A stretch of DNA of 39,218 nucleotides from Planctomycetota bacterium (lineage in GTDB: Bacteria; Planctomycetota; Planctomycetia; Pirellulales; UBA1268), in contig QWPN01000140.1 of the NCBI GenBank assembly GCA_003671185.1, forward strand, positions 1 to 39,218, given 5' to 3'. The translations under genes were made by a program, and so were the position numbers. Positions 27,331 through 37,383 of this stretch are shown here, piece after piece (the stretch's first letter is position 1; each line of letters begins with the position of its first letter). Below the pieces are notes generated by a model, which was given only the letters and a program-made list of their open reading frames with translations, made no database searches and was not told where the DNA came from.

Positions 27331-28095
27331 TCAGCCCTCGGTCGCCGCCGGACGGGCCGAGTCGCCCACGAAGCGGTATCCCGTGCCGCGCACGGAAAGG
27401 AAGTGCACCGGGCGGGAGGGGTCGTTCTCGAAGTACTTCCGCAGGTTGAGCATGAACGTGTCGACCGTGCGCGTGGCCGGCGCCCGCGCCATCCCCCACA
27501 CCTTGGTGAGCAGTTCTTCGCGGGACACGACCTTGCCGTCGTGTTCCACGAGGTAGCGCAGCAGTTTCATCTCCAGGTTCGTAAGGCGGATGGGCTGCCC
27601 CCGGGAGCGGGCCTCCCAGGTTTCGAAGTTCACCTCGGCTGCACCGAAGCGGTGCACGGTGTCGCGGCCGACCGCAGCGGTGTCGCCTGACGTGGTGCCC
27701 GCCCCCGCGGCCGCACGCTCGTCCCGGCCGCGGCGGGCGAGCAGGTTGCGAACCACCGACAGCAGTTCCTCCAGATCGAACGGCTTTTGCAGGTACACGT
27801 CGGTGCCGGCGTCGAAGCCGCGGATGCGGTCCTCCACGAGCGTCCGCGCGGTGAGCATGACGATGGGCAGGTTGTTGCCACGGGCCCGGATCGCCTCGCA
27901 GACGGCATATCCGCTCATGCCCGGCAGCATGAGGTCGAGCACCACCAGGTCGATGTGGGGCGCGGCTGCCCCCACCGCCTCGAGCGCCGCCTGACCGTCG
28001 CCGACGGCGGTCACGGTGTAGCCCTCGGCTTCGAGGTTGAACTTGATGCCGTAGGCGAGGTGCTGCTCGTCCTCGACCACGAGGATGTGCGGCAT
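27331..28095 (-). CDS. OmpR/PhoB-family response regulator
   Basis: HILVVEDEQHLAYGIKFNLEAEGY..DLVVLDLMLPGMSGYAVCEAIR..LTART..KPFDLEELL; winged helix LVEHDGKVVSREELLTKVWG..TRTVDTFMLNLRKYFENDPSRP. Confidence 0.95.
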   Translation of the reverse strand: MPHILVVEDEQHLAYGIKFNLEAEGYTVTAVGDGQAALEAVGAAAPHIDLVVLDLMLPGMSGYAVCEAIRARGNNLPIVMLTARTLVEDRIRGFDAGTDVYLQKPFDLEELLSVVRNLLARRGRDERAAAGAGTTSGDTAAVGRDTVHRFGAAEVNFETWEARSRGQPIRLTNLEMKLLRYLVEHDGKVVSREELLTKVWGMARAPATRTVDTFMLNLRKYFENDPSRPVHFLSVRGTGYRFVGDSARPAATEG

Positions 28096-28155
28096 GGTGC
28101 GGCCACGCGGGAGAGGGCGGATCGAATCGAGGGATTGTAGCCCGCCGGCCGGCGA

Positions 28156-29199
28156 CTACCGCGCCAGCGCGGCCCGGCCGCGAACCGGTCGGGCGTAGCC
28201 GCGATCCACGAACCAGTTCCAGGCGTCCTGCACCGTCTCCTCGAACGGCCGGAACGTGTAGGCCAGTTCCGTCTCGGCACGGCGGCTGGAGAAGTTGTGC
28301 GGCAGCATCGACATCGTCGTGGCCGCGGAGTTGACCGCCGGTTCACGGCTGCGGAACAGGCCTGCCAGGTCGCCGCACCACCCGGCCAGTTTCACGATGG
28401 GTCGCGGCGCCATGCCCAAGGGCTGCATCCGGCCCGTCACCCTGGCGAACGTCCGCCAGGCGTCGAGGTAGGAGAGGCCGTGGCCGCCGAGAATGTAGCG
28501 CCGGCCGGTGCGACCCCGTTCGAGGGCGGCGAAGATGCCGTTCACCACGTCGCGGACGTCGACGAAGTCGTTCGATCCCGGTGGGGCGAACGCCCCGCGG
28601 CCGGCGCCGACCTCGAGCAGCATGCGGCCGCTGGAGGGCTTCCAGTCCCAGGGTCCTATCATGTACACCGGGTTGACGATCACGGCGTCGAGTCCCAGCG
28701 CGACCTCCTCGAGCACCGCCGCCTCAGCCTCCCGCTTGGTGACCACATACGGGCACTCCGGCATGATGCCGGTGGGCGTCTCCTCGTCTGCCGGCAGGCC
28801 GTCGGGACGCAGGCCGATGGCGTCGACGCTGGACACGTGCACGAGCCGTGCCCCGGCCCGCCGCGCCGCGCGGGCCACGCGGCGGGTGCCCTCGACGTTC
28901 ACGCGCCGCATCTCGTCGAGGTGCCGCCAGCCACAATGAACGAACGCGGCCGCATGGATCACGCAGTCGGCGCCGTCCGTGGCTGCCTGCAGGGTCGCCT
29001 CGTCATCCAGGCTGCCGGTGAAGCGGTTGATGGGCAGTCCTGCGAAAGCAGCGTCGGTGAGGGCATTGCCGCCCCTGACCAGGGCCCGCACGGGCCGGCC
29101 GCGAGCCACCAGGTACCGGACGGCATTGTGCCCCACCAGTCCGCTGGCGCCGGTGACCAGGCAGTCTCCGTTCCGTGGATGGCGCGGTGTCGCGATCAT
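28156..29199 (-). CDS. NAD-dependent epimerase/dehydratase (extended SDR)
   Basis: CLVTGASGLVGHNAVRYLVARGRPVRALVR..DCVIHAAAFVHCGW..VNVEGTRRVARAA..LVHVSSVDAIG..PYVVTKREAEAAV. Confidence 0.9.
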   Translation of the reverse strand: MIATPRHPRNGDCLVTGASGLVGHNAVRYLVARGRPVRALVRGGNALTDAAFAGLPINRFTGSLDDEATLQAATDGADCVIHAAAFVHCGWRHLDEMRRVNVEGTRRVARAARRAGARLVHVSSVDAIGLRPDGLPADEETPTGIMPECPYVVTKREAEAAVLEEVALGLDAVIVNPVYMIGPWDWKPSSGRMLLEVGAGRGAFAPPGSNDFVDVRDVVNGIFAALERGRTGRRYILGGHGLSYLDAWRTFARVTGRMQPLGMAPRPIVKLAGWCGDLAGLFRSREPAVNSAATTMSMLPHNFSSRRAETELAYTFRPFEETVQDAWNWFVDRGYARPVRGRAALAR

Positions 29200-29365
29200 G
29201 ACGGGTCCGACCTGCAGGCCTCTGGGGGAAGCGCCGGGTCGATCGATCCATCACCACGATCCCGACCCCATCTTATGATCGGAAAAATGGCCGGGGCGAC
29301 TTTGCCGACCGGCAGTGGTACCGAGGTTGACGAACATGCGGCCGGGAACCCAAGATGCTGGCCAG

Positions 29366-29402
29366 CGCACCGAAGTCGTTGCCGAGCAACGATTTCGGTG
29401 CG
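29366..29402 (+). promoter_or_regulatory. Strong hairpin upstream of the GNAT gene
   Basis: CGCACCGAAGTCGTTG-ccgag-CAACGATTTCGGTGCG; 16 bp stem with one G.U pair, 5-nt loop. Confidence 0.6.
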
Positions 29403-29466
29403 GCCGCCGGCCGTCGGGGCGGCCTTCGGAACGCAGACGGTTTTTCCTCCCCAGCAGGAGCATCAC

Positions 29467-30606
29467 GTGGCGGACATCGCCGTGGAGACCGTCGATACCC
29501 GGGCCCGGCAGCGGCGTTTCGTGCGGCTGCCATGGCGGTTGTACGCGGACGACCCCTGCTGGATGCCGCCGCTCGTCATGTCGCAGGAGGAACTGCTCGG
29601 CTTCCGGCCGCATCCGTTCTACGAAAAGTCCCGCAGCCGGTCGTTTCTCGCCACCCGTGGCGGCCGCGATGTGGGCCGCATCACGGCCCTCGTCAACGCC
29701 GGCCACATCGAGCGCTACCAGGAACAGCGCGGCTTCTTCGGCTTCTTCGAGTGCGAGGACGACCCGGAGGCGGCGCAGGCGCTGTTCGCCGCGGCCCGCG
29801 ACTGGCTGCACGTCCAGGGCATGACCTCGATCCGCGGCCCGGTGAACCCCTCACTCAACTACGAGTGCGGCCTGCTCATCGAGGGCTTCGACACGCCGCC
29901 CTTCTTCATGATGACCCACAACCCTCCGTACTATGCCCGGCTCGTGGAGGCCGCCGGGTACGGCAAGATCGAGGACCTGTATGCCTTTTGGGGCCGGTTG
30001 TCGATGCTCCAAGGCCTGGACTCGAAGTTGGGCGTGATGGTGGAGGGGGTGAAAGAGCGGTTCGGGGTGCGGGTGCGGCAGCTCGATCGCAGCCGGTTCG
30101 CCGACGAGGTGCGCATGTTCCTCGACATCTACAACTCGAGCCTGGGGGGAACCTGGGGCTTCGTGCCGCTGACGCCCGGCGAGGTGGACCACATGGCCGA
30201 CAGCCTCAAGCACCTCATCGTGCCGGAGTTGGCCCTCGTGGCCGAGGTGGACGGCAAGCCGATCGGCACCGTCTTCTGCCTGCTCGACTACAACCCGCGC
30301 ATCAAGGCCATCAATGGCCGGCTGTTCCCCTTCGGATTCCTCCGCTTGCTCTGGAACAAGAAGGCGATCAAGCGGATGCGGGCGATCAGCACCAACGTGG
30401 TCCCCGAGTACCAGGCCTGGGGCGTGGGGCTCGTGCTGCACGCGGCGCTGGTTCCGCGTCTCTACGAATGGGGCATGGACGAGGTGGAATTTTCCTGGGT
30501 GCTGGAGAGCAACCACCTCTCCAAGCGGACGCTGGAGCGGGGTGGAGCGCTGGTGACCAAGAAATACCGGATCTACCAGGACGATCCGCCGCGGCCGAAG
30601 TCCTGA
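29467..30606 (+). CDS. GNAT-type N-acetyltransferase-like protein (380 codons, GTG start)
   Basis: ADIAVETVDTRARQRRFVRLPWRLYADDPCWMPPLVMSQEELL..; VGRITALVNAGH; GMTSIRGPVNPSLNYECGLLIEGFDTPPFFMMTHNPPYY; AGGAG 6-8 nt upstream of GTG. Confidence 0.8.
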   Translation: MADIAVETVDTRARQRRFVRLPWRLYADDPCWMPPLVMSQEELLGFRPHPFYEKSRSRSFLATRGGRDVGRITALVNAGHIERYQEQRGFFGFFECEDDPEAAQALFAAARDWLHVQGMTSIRGPVNPSLNYECGLLIEGFDTPPFFMMTHNPPYYARLVEAAGYGKIEDLYAFWGRLSMLQGLDSKLGVMVEGVKERFGVRVRQLDRSRFADEVRMFLDIYNSSLGGTWGFVPLTPGEVDHMADSLKHLIVPELALVAEVDGKPIGTVFCLLDYNPRIKAINGRLFPFGFLRLLWNKKAIKRMRAISTNVVPEYQAWGVGLVLHAALVPRLYEWGMDEVEFSWVLESNHLSKRTLERGGALVTKKYRIYQDDPPRPKS

Positions 30607-30632
30607 CCAGCCTGCCGGTGGATGGAGTTCGG

Positions 30633-30947
30633 CTAGCGACGCCAGCGACGTACGGAACGCTGTGCCGAGCGGACAGTGCCGCCCTGGATGACCATCCCGG
30701 GGCCGGCGGACACGATACCAGTGCTCATGCCCGCCGGGCGGGGCGTGGTTCGCTGTGGCTGGTTGTAGTAGGGCCAGACGCGGCGGCCCTCCCGCTGGGC
30801 GCGGTCCCACTGCTGGGCACCGTAATTCACTCCGGAGAGGTTGAAACTCGAATAGGGGTTGCGCGGTCCCGCGGCCAGGCTGGGCGAGGCCACGAATGCA
30901 GCCAGCAGACAGACCAGCAGCACGAATGCACGGTGGGCGACGATCAC
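30633..30947 (-). CDS. Small secreted hypothetical protein (GTG start)
   Basis: Signal peptide VIVAHRAFVLLVCLLAAFVASPSLAA; GGAGGTG upstream of GTG 30947; Arg-rich C-term. Confidence 0.7.
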   Translation of the reverse strand: MIVAHRAFVLLVCLLAAFVASPSLAAGPRNPYSSFNLSGVNYGAQQWDRAQREGRRVWPYYNQPQRTTPRPAGMSTGIVSAGPGMVIQGGTVRSAQRSVRRWRR

Positions 30948-31054
30948 GGGGCACCTCCAGGGGACGAGGCGGCTTGCGCCGGCACGCCAGGCACATTCTA
31001 CGCATCCGCGGCGGCCTCGGTTCAGCCGCCGTAGCGCGCCGCCAGGCCCGCTCA

Positions 31055-31210
31055 GCAGACTGTGGAACAAGTCTGCCGGAGCAAGTTGCGATGACAGCCG
31101 ACCGTGGAAACCGTTGTATCGTGCCCCAGCCAGTGGCTGGCACCCAAGGTGATCGTTCCGTCCCGGCCACGTGGAAAAAGGTCCTGGATTCCTGCATCCA
31201 TGGCCAGTTA
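31055..31210. repeat. Tandem intergenic repeat, copy A (156 bp)
   Basis: Starts GCAGACTgtggaacaAGTCTGCCGGAGCA, ends GTGGAAAAAGGTCCTGGATTCCTGCATCCATGGCCAGTTA. Confidence 0.85.
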
Positions 31211-31333
31211 GCAGACTGTGGAACAAGTCTGCCGGAGCAGGATGCGACGAGAGCCGACCGTGGAAACCCTCGGCGTTTCCACCGGCCGGCCAAGTGGAAA
31301 AAGGTCAAGGATGACTTTTTCCACGGACAGTTA
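31211..31333. repeat. Tandem intergenic repeat, copy B (123 bp), ending on the mscL stop codon
   Basis: First 58 bp 54/58 identical to copy A; last 47 bp 37/47 identical; internal hairpins GCAGACT/AGTCTGC and GTGGAAAAA/TTTTTCCAC. Confidence 0.85.
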
Positions 31334-31795
31334 GCGGCGCTGCAACGCGTCGCGAATCTCGCGAAGCAGGGCCACGTCCTCGGGAACCGCGGCCGGGGCC
31401 TCCTCCTTCTTCTCCTCGAACTTCGCCTTGGCGGTGTTGATGATCTTTACGACGAAGAAGATTGCCAGGGCGATGAGCAGGAAGTCGACGACCGACTGGA
31501 TGAACGGCCCATAATTGACGATCGGGTAGTTCTGCAGCGCCATCACGGGCTTGCCTTCCTCCATCACCATCGAGCCGTCCGGGTTGAGCTTCGGTGCCAG
31601 GAGCGGCATCTTCCAGGCCAGGTCGGTGAAGTTCACGCCAAACCGGGCAGTGAGCAGGTTCAGCGGCGGCATGATGATGTTCGAGACGAGCGAGCCGATG
31701 ATCTTGCCGAAGGCGCCCCCGATGACCACGCCGACGGCGAGGTCGATGACATTGCCCCGCATGGCGAATTCACGGAATTCCTTGACGATGCTCAT
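31331..31795 (-). CDS. mscL: Large-conductance mechanosensitive channel MscL
   Basis: MSIVKEFREFAMRGNVIDLAVGVVIGGAFGKIIGSLVSNIIMPPL..VDFLLIALAIFFVVKIIN..VALLREIRDAL; GGAGAACGG upstream. Confidence 0.96.
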   Translation of the reverse strand: MSIVKEFREFAMRGNVIDLAVGVVIGGAFGKIIGSLVSNIIMPPLNLLTARFGVNFTDLAWKMPLLAPKLNPDGSMVMEEGKPVMALQNYPIVNYGPFIQSVVDFLLIALAIFFVVKIINTAKAKFEEKKEEAPAAVPEDVALLREIRDALQRR

Positions 31796-31886
31796 GGCCC
31801 GTTCTCCAGGGAGGATGGTGAAGGGAGCATTTTTCCCGCGCCGCCCGCAAAGATCAATCCACCCGCCTGCGGTCGCCGCAGCCATC

Positions 31887-32786
31887 TCACCAGCGCCACG
31901 ACAGCCCCGAACCACCGAACATGTCGGCGGCGCCGGCGTTCAGGCCCACCGCCGCGTGCACGTCGATCTGTAGGTTCGGCATCAGGAACAGGTGCAGCCC
32001 GGCGTGTGAGTAGGACTGGCCGGGTACGTCGACAGCCCCCACGGGCCAGAAGATCACGAACTCGTTGAACAGCATGACCCGCTCCGACAGGTCGTATTCG
32101 AAGTTGAAGGTCTGCAGATACTCCGTGTAGAAGCTGCCGAGCCCGGGATCGCGTCGCCGGTTCACGTTCGTGTTGCACTCGATTTCCAGCCGTCTGGCCA
32201 CGCGCCAGGCGTAGACGAAGTTCATGCCGGGCAGCACCTCGTCGCTGGTGAAGGCCGGGCTGCCCGTGGGCACCCGCATCTGGGGAAAGATCGTCAGTTC
32301 AGGCAGGATTCCCACCTGGTCCGCCAGCGCCACCTTGGCCCCGAGGTACAGGTCGTCGCTCCCCTGTGCGATGCCGCCCCCGGACGGGGAGTTGGTGTCC
32401 GCGACGAAATAGTTGTAGCCGGCACGGAACTCGAACCATTCACGGAACAGACCCACGCGCAGGAGCGTTTCCGGGAAGGAGTGGAGTTGCGACGTCGTCC
32501 CCTCGGCGCCATCGAGGTAGTAGGTGTAGCCGTTCTCGATCTGCACTCGGCCCAGGCCCACGGTCGACGCCGCCTCCGCGATGTGCGGGCGGTCGGTGAT
32601 GATGCGGCCCGCGTAGAGGTCCTCCTCGCCGGCTTCTCCGGGGCCGGCCTGCCACTCCAGCAGTTTGTCTGGGCCGCGCGATTCTAGCGCACCGGGCAGC
32701 CAGGACTGCGCGGCGCTCCAGCACGGCATGGCGGCATGCCACGCGAGCAGCAGAACCAGACCATGGGCGGCCGACCGAGCATTCAC
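31887..32786 (-). CDS. Outer-membrane transporter-like protein (PF13557-type 'phenol MetA' beta-barrel)
   Basis: Signal peptide; IITDRPHIAEAASTVGLGRVQIENGYTYYLDG, alternating beta pattern, C-terminal GLSWRW. Confidence 0.75.
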   Translation of the reverse strand: MNARSAAHGLVLLLAWHAAMPCWSAAQSWLPGALESRGPDKLLEWQAGPGEAGEEDLYAGRIITDRPHIAEAASTVGLGRVQIENGYTYYLDGAEGTTSQLHSFPETLLRVGLFREWFEFRAGYNYFVADTNSPSGGGIAQGSDDLYLGAKVALADQVGILPELTIFPQMRVPTGSPAFTSDEVLPGMNFVYAWRVARRLEIECNTNVNRRRDPGLGSFYTEYLQTFNFEYDLSERVMLFNEFVIFWPVGAVDVPGQSYSHAGLHLFLMPNLQIDVHAAVGLNAGAADMFGGSGLSWRW

Positions 32787-32957
32787 GCCGTGGCTCCTGC
32801 GCCATCGAAGCCGACAGCAGTCCTCCCTTCGGCGCCACCGTCCCGAGAGGTTGAAAAGTTCCTCGGCAGGCGCGGGTCAGCTCTCGGCATGGGCCTCGTC
32901 TGGGGATGAGGCGTAACGAAGGCAATCTGGGCAGGGTCGCGGCGTCGGGCCGTAGGC

Positions 32958-34970
32958 TCACGACTCGCCAGGGCCGCCGCGCTTGGGACGGTAGCCGATG
33001 CTGCCCCGCCTGCGGCCCTGCCTCCGGCCACGCGGGGCGTCGGGGGCGACGCCGGGCCGGCTGCGGATGTGGTCGCCCGACGTGCTTTCCGTGAAGGCCC
33101 GCGTGGCTTCGCGACGCTTGTGGTCGAGGGCCTGGGGCGGCGGTCGATCCAAGATCAGGCAGTCGCAGCCGGAGCCGATCAGGTCCTGCCGCCCGGCCTG
33201 CTCCAGGGCCCGACGCACCTCGAAATAGTTCTCAGGCTTGAAGAACTGGAGCAGGGCCCGCTGCATGCGCCGGTCGCGCAGGCCCTTGGTGACGGTGACC
33301 GGCTGCCTCGTCATCGGGTCGAGGCCGGTGTGATACATGCAGGCCGAGATGTCGAACGGACTGGGAATGAAGTCCTGCACCTGGTCGGGCTTGTAGCCGT
33401 TTCGCTTGAGGAACACCGCCAGTTCGATCATCTGCTCCACGCCGCTGCCGGGATGGCTGGCGATGAAGTAGGGCACCGTGTACTGCTTCTTGCCGGCACG
33501 ATGGCTGGCGGCCTTGAACTCCTTGTCGAACTCCACGTAGTCGTCGGCCGACGGCTTCTTCATGAGGTTCAAGACCTCGGGGTCGGTGTGCTCGGGCGCC
33601 ACCTTGAGGTGACCGCCCACGTGGTGCGCCGCAAGCTCCTGCAGGTATTCGGGGTCGCGGCGGGCCAGGTCCATGCGCACCCCGCTGGCCACGAGCACTC
33701 GCTTCACCCCGGCCACGCTGCGGGCCTCGCGCATCAGTTCCTTGAGTGGACCGTGGTCCGTGCCGAGGAGCTTGCAGACGGTGGGATGCACGCAGGACAG
33801 GCGGCGGCACTTGGCCTCCACCTCCGGACGGCTGCAACGCATCTGATACATGTTCGCCGTGGGGCCGCCGATGTCGGAGACGGTGCCCTTGAAGCCGGGC
33901 TGGGCCGACAGCAGCCGGATCTCGGAGATGATCGAGTCCTGGGAGCGGCTCTGGATGATCCGCCCCTCGTGGGCGGTGATCGAGCAGAAGGTGCAGCCGC
34001 CGAAGCAGCCGCGCATGATCTGCACGCTCGTCTCCACGACCTCGAAGGCGGGAATCCGCGCCGCCCCGTAGGCGGGATGCGGCCGGCGGGTGAAGGGCAG
34101 GCCGTAGACCTGATCCATCTCCTCCTGCTCGAGCGGCAGCGCGGGCGGGTTCACGACCACCGCCTCGCGGCCGTGCCGCTGCACGAGCCGACGGGCGTTG
34201 TGCGGGTTCGTCTCCAGGTGGGAGATGCGCGTCATCTCGCAGAAGGCCAGCGGGTCGGCCACCACCTCCTCGTAGGCGGGCAGCATGACGGTGTCGGGAC
34301 CGGCAGGAGGGGGCTCGCTGGCTCCCAGGCGGTAGGCCACGCCACGCAGGTTCCGCAGGTCCTTCACCGTCCGGCCCGCCGCCAGGCCCCGCGCCACCTC
34401 CAGCACCGTGCGCTCGCCCATGCCGAACACGACGAGGTCGGCCTTGGAGTCGAGGAGGATGGAGCGGCGCACGGTGTCGCTCCAGTAGTCGTAGTGGGCG
34501 ATGCGACGCAGGCTGGCCTCCACGCCGCCGGCCACGACGGGCACGCCGGGGAAGGCCTCGCGCGACCGCTGGCAGTAGGCCAGCGTGGCCCTGTCGGGAC
34601 GGCGGCCGATCGCCCCGTCGGGCGAGTAGGCGTCGTCATTGCGCACCTTGCGGTTGGCCGTGTAGTGGTTGATCATCGAGTCCATGTTGCCGGCGGAGAT
34701 GCCGAAGAAGAGCCGTGGCCGGCCGAACTGTCGCCAGGCCTCGCAGGTCGACCACTCTGGCTGGGCCAGCACCGCCACGCGAAAGCCCGCCGCCTCCAGC
34801 AGCCGGGCGATGAGGCCGTTGGCAAAACTTGGATGATCGACGTAGGCGTCACCGCTGACGAGCACCACGTCGACCTCGTCCCAGCCCCGTGCGCGCATCT
34901 CCGCGGGGGTGGTCGGCAGCGGCGGCCGCCGCGAGCCGTCAGTCGTGAGGGGGAGCGTCATGGCGGCCAC
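32958..34970 (-). CDS. YgiQ family radical SAM protein
   Basis: [38 protein letters not shown]; radical [45 protein letters not shown]. Confidence 0.95.
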   Translation of the reverse strand: MAAMTLPLTTDGSRRPPLPTTPAEMRARGWDEVDVVLVSGDAYVDHPSFANGLIARLLEAAGFRVAVLAQPEWSTCEAWRQFGRPRLFFGISAGNMDSMINHYTANRKVRNDDAYSPDGAIGRRPDRATLAYCQRSREAFPGVPVVAGGVEASLRRIAHYDYWSDTVRRSILLDSKADLVVFGMGERTVLEVARGLAAGRTVKDLRNLRGVAYRLGASEPPPAGPDTVMLPAYEEVVADPLAFCEMTRISHLETNPHNARRLVQRHGREAVVVNPPALPLEQEEMDQVYGLPFTRRPHPAYGAARIPAFEVVETSVQIMRGCFGGCTFCSITAHEGRIIQSRSQDSIISEIRLLSAQPGFKGTVSDIGGPTANMYQMRCSRPEVEAKCRRLSCVHPTVCKLLGTDHGPLKELMREARSVAGVKRVLVASGVRMDLARRDPEYLQELAAHHVGGHLKVAPEHTDPEVLNLMKKPSADDYVEFDKEFKAASHRAGKKQYTVPYFIASHPGSGVEQMIELAVFLKRNGYKPDQVQDFIPSPFDISACMYHTGLDPMTRQPVTVTKGLRDRRMQRALLQFFKPENYFEVRRALEQAGRQDLIGSGCDCLILDRPPPQALDHKRREATRAFTESTSGDHIRSRPGVAPDAPRGRRQGRRRGSIGYRPKRGGPGES

Positions 34971-35041
34971 GGCGTGGAAGCCGGGGCGAGGGGGTTGGCG
35001 ATCCTTGAAGTGTACCCTTGAAACGGCACCGCACCCGCGGC

Positions 35042-35050
35042 TGGTATATT
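35042..35050 (+). promoter_or_regulatory. Candidate extended -10 element (TGGTATATT)
   Basis: TGnTATATT 22 bp upstream of ATG 35073; no good -35 at standard spacing. Confidence 0.3.
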
Positions 35051-35072
35051 CGGCGTTTTCGTCGGAGTCGCC

Positions 35073-36041
35073 ATGGTTTCTGCAGCACGAGCCTGGAGCA
35101 TCCTGCCAGCGGCGTGGCTGCTGGCAGGGGCCGCGGCGGTCGCGGGGCCTGCGGCGGCCGACATCGACCGCTGGATCGAGCAGCTCGGCTCCCCCCAGTT
35201 CGCCCAGCGCGAGGCGGCCTCCCGGAACCTCGTACAGGCCGGTCCCGCGGTCTCGGACCGTCTGGCGGCGGCGGCCGACGGCGGCGATCTGGAGGTCGCC
35301 AGCCGGGTGATCGAAGTGGTTCGCGAGTGGCTCGCCAGCGACGACGCCGAAGTCGTGGCCACGGCCGAGCGGTTCCTGGAACGCTGCACGGAACGCGCGT
35401 CGCCCGCCACGGCCCGGCTGGCTGGCTCAACGCTCGAGTTTCACGCGGTGAGCACCGCCGCCGCGGCACGGGAGCGATTGGAATCGCTGGGAGCCGTGAT
35501 CCGCGAGCGGCCGGCGGTCGAGCGGCGCGGACTGGAAGTCGACCTGGGTGCCGACTGGCAGGGCGCCGCCGGCGACCTGCCCCTGCTGACGCGGCTGCGC
35601 GGGCTCACGGTATTGAGCGTGCGCGGTGTGTCGCTCGATGCCGCGGCGCTCGACCTGCTGGGGCGGCTGCGCACCCTGGAGCGGCTGGATCTCTTCGGCA
35701 CCGGGGCGGGTGCGGCCGAGGCGGCAGCCCTGGCGGAACGGCTGCCCGACACGCGGATCGACGTGCGCAAGGGAGGGAAACTCGGTGTCGCCTCGCTGGC
35801 GTTGGGGGGGCCGTGCGAGATCAGGACTGTGGAGCCGGGATCGGCCGCCGACCAGGCCGGTATCCGCAGCGGTGACGTGGTCGTGGCCGTGGATGCGCAG
35901 CCCGTGGCTGATTTCGAGGCGCTGACCGCCCGCCTGTCGGGCCGTGGCCCGGGAGAAGTGCTGCGGATGGAGATCCTGCGCGATCGGGCCGACGGCGATG
36001 CCGAACGGTTGACGTGCGAGGTCAGGCTCGATGCGTGGTGA
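35073..36041 (+). CDS. Secreted protein with LRR-like region and C-terminal PDZ domain
   Basis: Signal peptide; [91 protein letters not shown]. Confidence 0.85.
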   Translation: MVSAARAWSILPAAWLLAGAAAVAGPAAADIDRWIEQLGSPQFAQREAASRNLVQAGPAVSDRLAAAADGGDLEVASRVIEVVREWLASDDAEVVATAERFLERCTERASPATARLAGSTLEFHAVSTAAAARERLESLGAVIRERPAVERRGLEVDLGADWQGAAGDLPLLTRLRGLTVLSVRGVSLDAAALDLLGRLRTLERLDLFGTGAGAAEAAALAERLPDTRIDVRKGGKLGVASLALGGPCEIRTVEPGSAADQAGIRSGDVVVAVDAQPVADFEALTARLSGRGPGEVLRMEILRDRADGDAERLTCEVRLDAW

Positions 36042-36072
36042 GGCAGAAGAGGAACACCGGGAGGTCCGTGGC

Positions 36073-36759
36073 ATGACGGTCGATGGCAGGCATGGCGAGG
36101 TGGTGGACGTCCGCTGGCACGCGCATGCGGTGAGCCGCGAGGAGCGCGAGCGCGCGGCTGGGCACAAGGGCTGCGTGCTCTGGTTCACGGGGCTGTCCGG
36201 CTGCGGCAAGAGCACGCTGGCGAACGCCGTCGACCACCGGCTCCATGCCCGCGGCGTGCGCAGCTTCGTCCTCGATGGCGACAACGTCCGACTCGGCCTC
36301 AACGCCGCTCCGGGCCTGCTTCGCGAGCGGCACGGCGAGGAGTTCGCCAGCCGCTTCGGCCTGGGGTTCGCAGCCCAGGACCGCGAGGAAAACATCCGCC
36401 GCATCGGGGCCGTGGCCGAACTGTTCGTGCAGGCGGGCCTTGTGGCGCTGACCGCCTTCATCAGTCCCTACCGCCGCGACCGGGAGGCCGTCCGCCGCAT
36501 GCTCGCGCCGGGTGACTTCGTGGAGGTGTTCGTGAAGGCTCCGCTCGAGGTCTGCGAGGGCCGCGATCCGAAGGGGCTCTACAAGCGGGCCCGGGCCGGC
36601 GAGATCAAGGGGTTCACCGGGATCGACGACCCCTACGAGGAGCCGCTGGCCCCCGAACTCGTCGTCGACTCCGCGGCCCGTCCGCCCGAGGAACTCGCCG
36701 CCGAGGTGCTGGCCTGGCTGGAGCGTGCCGGGAAGATTCCGCGGTCGGAACGCCCGTAA
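36073..36759 (+). CDS. cysC: Adenylyl-sulfate kinase CysC
   Basis: P-loop [83 protein letters not shown] 7 nt upstream of ATG 36073. Confidence 0.95.
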   Translation: MTVDGRHGEVVDVRWHAHAVSREERERAAGHKGCVLWFTGLSGCGKSTLANAVDHRLHARGVRSFVLDGDNVRLGLNAAPGLLRERHGEEFASRFGLGFAAQDREENIRRIGAVAELFVQAGLVALTAFISPYRRDREAVRRMLAPGDFVEVFVKAPLEVCEGRDPKGLYKRARAGEIKGFTGIDDPYEEPLAPELVVDSAARPPEELAAEVLAWLERAGKIPRSERP

Positions 36760-36764
36760 GAAGG

Positions 36765-36790
36765 CGGCCCGCAGCTACTTCCGCGGGCCG
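36765..36790. terminator. Hairpin between convergent cysC and VOC gene, overlapping the VOC stop
   Basis: CGGCCCGC-agctacttcc-GCGGGCCG, 8 bp perfect. Confidence 0.5.
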
Positions 36791-37308
36791 ATCAGTTCCA
36801 CGAGGTTCCCGTCGGGGTCGCGGACGCACGTCAGGTGCATGCCGGGGGCCAACGAGTCGGGCAGGGCCATCGGTGATTTGGCGATCGGCTTCACGCCCAT
36901 CGTGGCCAGCCGGGCCAGGGCGGCATCGGTATCGGCCACCATGATCGTGAGGTAGCGGAAGCCGGTGTGCGAATGGATGAAGTCGTTGTCGCCCGGGCGC
37001 GGCAGCGTGTCCTTGATCTGCATGAGCTTGAGTTTGGTGGCACTGTCCCCTTCGCCGAGGACGAGCACCCGCACGGCCAGCGGCTTGCCGTCGGTGAGTC
37101 CGGCGTCACGGGCCAGTTCCGCCGGCACCTCGAAGCCCTGTGTCTCGCGGAACCCGATCCCCTCGGTGTAGAAGCGCACCGACTTCTCCACATCGGCACA
37201 CACGGCGCCCAGGTCGATCGTGGTGCGCGGAAACTTCGCGGGCTCCGCAGCCGTGCAGGGCAGGGCGAGGATCGCCAGCAGGGCGCAGCAACATGACACG
37301 CGGGACAT
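36775..37308 (-). CDS. Secreted VOC (glyoxalase/bleomycin resistance) family protein
   Basis: Signal peptide; TIDLGAVCADVEKSVRFYTEGIGFRETQGF..FRYLTIMVADTDAALARL..HLTCVRDPDGNLVELIGPRK. Confidence 0.87.
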   Translation of the reverse strand: MSRVSCCCALLAILALPCTAAEPAKFPRTTIDLGAVCADVEKSVRFYTEGIGFRETQGFEVPAELARDAGLTDGKPLAVRVLVLGEGDSATKLKLMQIKDTLPRPGDNDFIHSHTGFRYLTIMVADTDAALARLATMGVKPIAKSPMALPDSLAPGMHLTCVRDPDGNLVELIGPRK

Positions 37309-37383
37309 GGATCGGTTCCTGGTTGGGGTATGGGGTACGAGACACGCGCGGCGGGCGGCATCTCGGCTGCCCCCGCGACGGGG

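Noticed and set aside
31055-31333. CRISPR-like array at the tandem repeat
   Set aside because: Only two units, repeats of 58 and 47 bp with mismatches, unequal spacing and no cas genes.
30896-32068. 390-aa plus ORF and opposing 29851..31308 minus ORF crossing the repeat region
   Set aside because: The repeated peptide (FPRSA..SCSGRLVPQSA) merely translates the tandem DNA repeat; remaining parts are antisense to mscL or the GNAT gene.
33069-35021. 650-aa plus-strand ORF
   Set aside because: Antisense to the YgiQ-type radical SAM gene; no motifs.
36031-36072. Extended cysC start at 36031 overlapping the PDZ gene
   Set aside because: ATG 36073 has a strong GGGAGGT site at proper spacing; the upstream extension is compositionally poor.
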